A stretch of 16,461 nt of DNA. It comes from an uncultured Prevotella sp. GTDB lineage: Bacteria; Bacteroidota; Bacteroidia; Bacteroidales; Bacteroidaceae. The notes under the pieces are model-generated. The model worked only from the letters and a program-made list of their open reading frames with translations, was not told the origin of the DNA and made no database searches. Positions 12,495 through 16,461 of the stretch are shown here, in pieces. A program made the translations under genes and the position numbers. Within the stretch, counting starts at the first letter, position 1, and each line of letters begins with the position of its first letter. The stretch is from assembly GCA_900553155.1 (NCBI GenBank), contig USCM01000011.1, positions 1 to 16,461 of the forward strand, written 5' to 3'.

Positions 12495-15155
12495 TTATAA
12501 ATCCATACAGTGTACAATCCTGTACGTCTGCAATCCCCCTTTGGTTTCTACTTGCAGCAAGTACACACCCTGGCCGATGCCCTGCAGTGAGAGCGAGGCA
12601 TGGCTCGTGTCGGCTGCAGGCACTTGCTTCAGCAATATGCCGCTAAGGTTGAACAGACGCAGGTGGCGCATGCCATCAGCCGAAACCGACAGCTCGCTGC
12701 CCTTGCGGGTGATGCAGAGAGGGGCGCCGGCAGGAGTGGCAGAGCCTATGCCGGTGCTAATCTGCTTGTTGACAGACACGATGTTGCCCTCGCGCTTAAG
12801 GCAATAAGTAGGACCTTCGGGCGTTTTCAGCTCCACGTCCTCGCCGTCTATCTGCCCCATAACCATTACCTGATAGGTGTGTGCGTCCTCGAATGGCATG
12901 TTGCTCTTGCGCAACCAAGTGCTGAAGAGCGGCACGTCGAAGGATGGATAAACAGTGATGTTGTCGTTGATGCCCTTTATCTGTATCTTCTCGCCCGTCT
13001 CAAGGTCTTCGCACAACATGGTGACGAGTCCTTCGTATGTGCGGTCTTCGGTGGTGCGCAGCGAGACGCCGAGCTTGAACAAGGCTCCTTGCGAAACGTC
13101 GATATAGCCCGACTCGATCTTGTCGTTAGAGTCGTCGGCAATAAACACCTCCACCTTAGCCATAAGCGGTCGTTCTTGTGCCTCCATCACCTCCATGTAG
13201 GCGGCATCCTTATCGTGTATGTTGTTGATGGGGCAGGGTTGGGTCTCGGCCTCGTCGGTTGATGCCTGCAGTCTAACCTCGTATTGTGCCGGGGCAAGAC
13301 TGGCGGGCAACTGAAGCACTACGGGAATGTTGGCCTCGGTAAAGCCCTCTATCTCAGTGGCATTGTCTGCACGGGTGTCCAATACGATGGCTTTGCTTTC
13401 GTCTAACAGCTGCACGCGCAAATAGCAGTCGCGTGGCACTCCGTTGAGGTTCTTCACCGTGAAGATGGCTTGCACCTTGGCACCCTGCTCGGCATTGCCC
13501 CGTAGCGTAGGCTGCGCCATCAGCTGGAAGTGGGCATCCTCGTGGCTCTTCTCGGATATGCGTCCGGTGCCGTTGGCGAGTTCAACCTCAATGACAGGAG
13601 CCTTCTTCATAGGCAAGAAGTCGTCCCATGTGCCGTCTGCTTTAAGGGCAACACATACGGGTACGAGGCGGTAGTAGCCATCCGCCAAACCAGCCAGACT
13701 GGTCTTTATGGGCTGTGCCTGGTTTATAAGATAGTCGCGTTCCATATAGCCGTTGTGGTCGGCGCCATATATGCGCTGTGTCAGTCCGCCGCTTGCATGG
13801 TCGTCCGAATAGTCCACTCGCTTGAGGTTGCCCTCCTCATCGTATACGGCAATGCCTATATCGCCCTTGAAGGGATTGCCACGGTTTACAAACGAGTTAA
13901 GCTCAATGGTTATCGTTTGCGACGGATTGAAGCTGTTGTCCGTAGCTTCCTTAAGCGCGAGCGAGCCTCCCTCGTTGAACATCAGTTGCGGAGAAGTCTC
14001 CAATAGTGCACGGTCTATGTCGGGATAAACGCCGTTGTTGGGGTGTGCAAGGATGGCTGTTATGGCTCGGTTGAAAGCCAATGGTTTGCCTTCAAACTCG
14101 CTACCGGTTTGCGACACGTTGAGGTTGGTAAGCGAGTAGTAGGCGTCGCCTTGTCCCTCCCAGCCGAAGTTCATGTGGAAGAGTCCGTTGGCGTCGAATC
14201 CGTCTGTCACCCATGCGTGTCCCGAAGCCGCCCCGGCAGGCCGTCCCTCAAGGTATACGGGGCATCCGTTGAGCAACTCTTGACGCAGAATCTCGGCAAA
14301 ACGGGTTGGGCCTTCTATAGCCTTTGTTACGTATGCGGCGGTATAATCGAAGTGTTTTTGCAGAGCTTGATAGGCAAACAGGCCCTGTGTGCCGCTTGCG
14401 TTAGGGGTGTACTGCATGAAGGAGGCAATGCCTACATCGCTCATCAACAGCGCGACGGCATCCTCCTGAGCGGTTGTGGCTTGTACAGGATAGCGATAGT
14501 CGGGCAGCATATTGGCCCAATCGTAGTGGGAGAGGGAGAAGTCGGCGCTCTTGGTGGTGTTGTAATAGGTAACGTTATATTCGTTCTTGCCCTGTCCTTG
14601 AGCCGGCCATTGGTGGTAGTACATCATCTGCGCCACAGCCGTAGCCACGCATCCGCTGTAGGGATAGCCGGTACGGGCGTTGAACGGGTGCTCCTGTCCC
14701 CACTTGCTCTTAAGCAACGGCGACACGGTTTGCTGGTATATGCCAGATTGGTTAGAGGCTTCGACAGATGCCTTGCCCTGCTTAAGCACCTCAAACGTCT
14801 GTCGGTAACCCTCCAACAGCATCTTGACACATGGATTGGCGTTGAGCGTGTCGAGCGTTCCCTCAGTGCCGTAAGCCAGCACTTCGCCCATAACGTCGTC
14901 GGCAGCTACAACCACGAAGCCCTGTGCATGGGCATCGTTGAATATATAAAAAGGAGAGTTTGTGGGCACGTTGGCATCTGCCTTCTGTGCTTTCGCATTA
15001 TTGTTACGGGGCAGTGTTATGTATCTCTTGGCGATATCGGTTGCCCGCTTCGGGGTGATGTGCTTGCCGTAAGCCTTTGGCTGTATGGCGACAAATAGCC
15101 CCATGAAGATAGACAACACTGTGATGGCGTGTCGAAGCTGACCTTTTTGTTTCAT
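12495..15155 (-). CDS. Secreted C10-family cysteine protease (streptopain/interpain-like) with C-terminal sorting domain
   Basis: The 886-aa protein starts with a signal peptide (about 1-30, charged start then ITVLSIFMGLFVAI). A propeptide of the Spi/streptopain-inhibitor type follows (about 31-140, including FYIFNDAHAQGFVVVAADD). The catalytic domain has Cys169 in YPYSGCVATAVAQMMYYHQWP and His313 in ASGHAWVTDGFD, followed by FHMNFGWEGQGDAYYSL with Trp332, the family order. About 500 residues of extracellular beta-type sequence follow. The end (LFNLSGILLKQV...GVYLLQVETKGGLQTYRIV) resembles a type IX secretion C-terminal sorting domain, though the last residues HCMDL are unusual. Layout and length are close to interpain A of Prevotella intermedia (about 868 aa, from memory). 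It probably degrades host or environmental proteins outside the cell. It starts 40 bp after the glsA stop, with no recognisable promoter between, so co-transcription is likely. Confidence 0.9.
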   Translation of the reverse strand: MKQKGQLRHAITVLSIFMGLFVAIQPKAYGKHITPKRATDIAKRYITLPRNNNAKAQKADANVPTNSPFYIFNDAHAQGFVVVAADDVMGEVLAYGTEGTLDTLNANPCVKMLLEGYRQTFEVLKQGKASVEASNQSGIYQQTVSPLLKSKWGQEHPFNARTGYPYSGCVATAVAQMMYYHQWPAQGQGKNEYNVTYYNTTKSADFSLSHYDWANMLPDYRYPVQATTAQEDAVALLMSDVGIASFMQYTPNASGTQGLFAYQALQKHFDYTAAYVTKAIEGPTRFAEILRQELLNGCPVYLEGRPAGAASGHAWVTDGFDANGLFHMNFGWEGQGDAYYSLTNLNVSQTGSEFEGKPLAFNRAITAILAHPNNGVYPDIDRALLETSPQLMFNEGGSLALKEATDNSFNPSQTITIELNSFVNRGNPFKGDIGIAVYDEEGNLKRVDYSDDHASGGLTQRIYGADHNGYMERDYLINQAQPIKTSLAGLADGYYRLVPVCVALKADGTWDDFLPMKKAPVIEVELANGTGRISEKSHEDAHFQLMAQPTLRGNAEQGAKVQAIFTVKNLNGVPRDCYLRVQLLDESKAIVLDTRADNATEIEGFTEANIPVVLQLPASLAPAQYEVRLQASTDEAETQPCPINNIHDKDAAYMEVMEAQERPLMAKVEVFIADDSNDKIESGYIDVSQGALFKLGVSLRTTEDRTYEGLVTMLCEDLETGEKIQIKGINDNITVYPSFDVPLFSTWLRKSNMPFEDAHTYQVMVMGQIDGEDVELKTPEGPTYCLKREGNIVSVNKQISTGIGSATPAGAPLCITRKGSELSVSADGMRHLRLFNLSGILLKQVPAADTSHASLSLQGIGQGVYLLQVETKGGLQTYRIVHCMDL

Positions 15156-15195
15156 AAATTTGTACTTATGTCTTATTTGTTTGTACTTGTAATTC

Positions 15196-16110
15196 TTAGA
15201 ATATCGACTCCTCCGTCTCGGATGTGAACAGCTCCAAGGCTTTCATTCCCATAATGGAGTTGCCCTTTTTGTTGAGTCGTGGACTCCATACGGCTATCGA
15301 GTAGCGCGACGGATAAAGGGCAACGATGCCACCGCCCACACCACTCTTGCCCGGCAAACCAACAAGGAAGGCAAAGTCGCCAGCCTCGTCGTAGAATCCG
15401 CAGGTCTGCATTATGGCATTTATGCGTTTCACTCTCGATATGGTAAGGTTGACACCGGCATGCGAGAAAGGCTCATTGCTCTTGGCAAAAGCCATGAAAG
15501 CGTGCGACAAATCCTCACAACTCATCTCCAAAGAACATATCGTGCAGTAGAACCGCAACACGTCATTGACGTCATTATGCAAGTTGCCGTGGTGCTTAAG
15601 CAGATAGGCAATGGAAGCATTGAGGTAGCAGCTGTCAAGCTCCGACTGCATAACCTCCTCCGAGTAGTTGATGTCTTGGTTGCCGGCAATGGTGCGTACA
15701 AATTGCAGGAAGAACTCCTTGGGGTTTTCAAGATGCGAAAGCAGCACGTCGGCTGTTACCAATGCGCCTGCATTGATAAACGGATTGCGGGGCTTGCCAT
15801 GCTCGTACTCCAACTGAACAAGAGAGTTGAATGCCGACCCTGAAGGCTCCTTGCCTATGCGCGTCCACAACTCCTTGCCAAGCAAGCTCAAGGCTATGGC
15901 AAGCGAGAACACCTTGGCTATACTCTGTATGGAGAACTTTACAGCCGAATCGCCAAGTCGATAGGTTCTGCCGTCAAGCATATTGAGGCAGATGCCAAAC
16001 TGGTCGGGATTGACATTAGCCAATGCCGGTATGTAATCGGCCTGCTTGCCATCCTTGGCATATATCTCTATCTCGCGTCTAATCTTTTCTAATAAAGGTT
16101 GATAATCCAT
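15196..16110 (-). CDS. glsA: Glutaminase A (EC 3.5.1.2)
   Basis: GlsA hydrolyses glutamine to glutamate and ammonia in the cytoplasm. From the ATG at 16110 it is 304 aa, the normal family size. It has the serine-lysine pair in SIQSIAKVF (Ser63, Lys66) and NPFINAGA (109-116). Glu157, Asn164, Tyr188 and Tyr240 are spaced like E161, N168, Y192 and Y244 of the E. coli enzyme. The family motif KSGVGGGI (255-262) is also present. The frame is open to another ATG at 16206, but the extra 32 residues are hydrophobic and unlike the family, and the best -7 box (16164-16171) lies inside them, so I choose 16110. It is followed after 40 bp by the C10 protease gene, probably in one transcript. With the hut genes, this places two routes to glutamate and ammonia in one window. 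Confidence 0.94.
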   Translation of the reverse strand: MDYQPLLEKIRREIEIYAKDGKQADYIPALANVNPDQFGICLNMLDGRTYRLGDSAVKFSIQSIAKVFSLAIALSLLGKELWTRIGKEPSGSAFNSLVQLEYEHGKPRNPFINAGALVTADVLLSHLENPKEFFLQFVRTIAGNQDINYSEEVMQSELDSCYLNASIAYLLKHHGNLHNDVNDVLRFYCTICSLEMSCEDLSHAFMAFAKSNEPFSHAGVNLTISRVKRINAIMQTCGFYDEAGDFAFLVGLPGKSGVGGGIVALYPSRYSIAVWSPRLNKKGNSIMGMKALELFTSETEESIF

Positions 16111-16163
16111 CGTTTTTGTTTGTTTAGTAGCTAATCTTTGTATGTATATGTGTGCAGAAAATA

Positions 16164-16171
16164 CAAAGATA
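16164..16171 (-). promoter_or_regulatory. -7 box of the glsA-protease transcript
   Basis: TATCTTTG on the minus strand (16171-16164) fits TAnnTTTG and would start transcription near 16157, about 47 nt before the glsA ATG at 16110. No convincing -33 TTG is seen at the usual distance. Confidence 0.5.
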
Positions 16172-16206
16172 CAGATTTGCTCAATAAATACCCACGATTG
16201 TTGCAA

Positions 16207-16350
16207 ATCTTTAACATGTGATAACTGATTTGTAAATCTAAATGAGTCAGGCTATTCTGACTTGATGCGAAACAGCAATCAAATCATCAACTGCGCTATG
16301 CTTCTTTCGCTTGAATATATCCGTGAGACTACAACCTATGCAGAATCACT
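16207..16350. other. Upstream region of glsA, nothing else recognised
   Basis: This AT-rich stretch precedes the repeats at the right edge. It holds only a 35-codon frame (16265-16372, +) that ends inside the repeats and that I do not consider a gene. Confidence 0.4.
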
Positions 16351-16356
16351 TGTAAA

Positions 16357-16461
16357 GAACGACCGAAAATAGCCGAGAACGACTGCAAGAACGACCGCAA
16401 TGACCGCAAAAACGACCGTGAGGATGACTTAAAACGACCGAAAATAGCCGAACAGATTTAT
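16357..16461. repeat. Short direct repeats of an AACGACCG type at the right edge
   Basis: A 19-bp sequence starting AACGACCGAAAATAG occurs exactly twice (16358-16376 and 16433-16451). Between the copies are further variants of AACGACYGYAA at 8-20 base intervals. One frame stays open through the array to the window edge (from 16327, with peptide pieces such as KNDRNDRKNDRED) but has no start codon. It may be the edge of a repeat-rich gene, a decayed gene or an intergenic repeat. Confidence 0.5.

Noticed and set aside
16265..16372. 35-codon frame (MRNSNQIINCAMLLSLEYIR...) upstream of the edge repeats
   Set aside because: Too short, no promoter match and a stop within the first repeat; no family recognised.

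Overview
The window looks like chromosomal DNA from a Bacteroidales bacterium, most likely Prevotellaceae. Three things point there. Promoters have the Bacteroidetes form (a TTG about 20 bases upstream of TAnnTTTG). Start codons lack obvious Shine-Dalgarno sequences. The gene set also fits: a C10 cysteine protease with an interpain/streptopain layout and a type IX-like C-terminal domain, a DLYESY-type cation-pumping pyrophosphatase, and a long-form (669 aa) urocanase. These are family-level impressions from reading the sequence, with no database search.

Layout. Positions 1-462 (- strand) hold the 5' part of an AT-rich gene I cannot name. Upstream of it (476-745) lies a stretch of nested and crossing inverted repeats, with a good minus-strand promoter, that looks like a structured RNA or leader. 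At 951-2225 (+) is a dicarboxylate/amino-acid:cation symporter (DAACS) protein with altered substrate-site residues. Its 3' end overlaps by 11 bp the 3' end of a histidine-degradation operon on the - strand. That operon reads ftcD-fchA fusion (8759-7053), hutU (7033-5024), hutH (4987-3509), hutI (3456-2215), and has one clear promoter at 8821-8851. About 825 bp without a convincing gene follow (8760-9585), carrying a chain of hairpins and a 26-bp tandem repeat closed by an inverted copy. Next is hppA (11790-9586, -), a membrane pyrophosphatase. An AT-rich winged-helix gene remnant (11972-12424, +) follows, bounded by a perfect 18-bp terminator-like hairpin. A secreted C10 protease (15155-12495, -) sits 40 bp downstream of glutaminase glsA (16110-15196, -). 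The right edge (16350-16461) has short AACGACCG-type repeats.

How the genes fit together. The operon should convert histidine to urocanate, imidazolonepropionate, formiminoglutamate and finally glutamate plus 5,10-methenyl-THF, releasing two ammonia molecules. GlsA also makes glutamate and ammonia, from glutamine. The C10 protease would supply peptides outside the cell, and the DAACS carrier may import an amino acid. HppA would recover energy from pyrophosphate as a Na+ (and possibly H+) gradient that could drive such a symporter. The catalytic assignments are strong. The transporter substrate, the RNA and the repeat roles are inferences.

The best candidates for something undescribed are the pseudoknot-like region at 476-640, the hairpin plus repeat block at 8986-9477, and the unusual binding-site residues of the transporter next to the hut operon.
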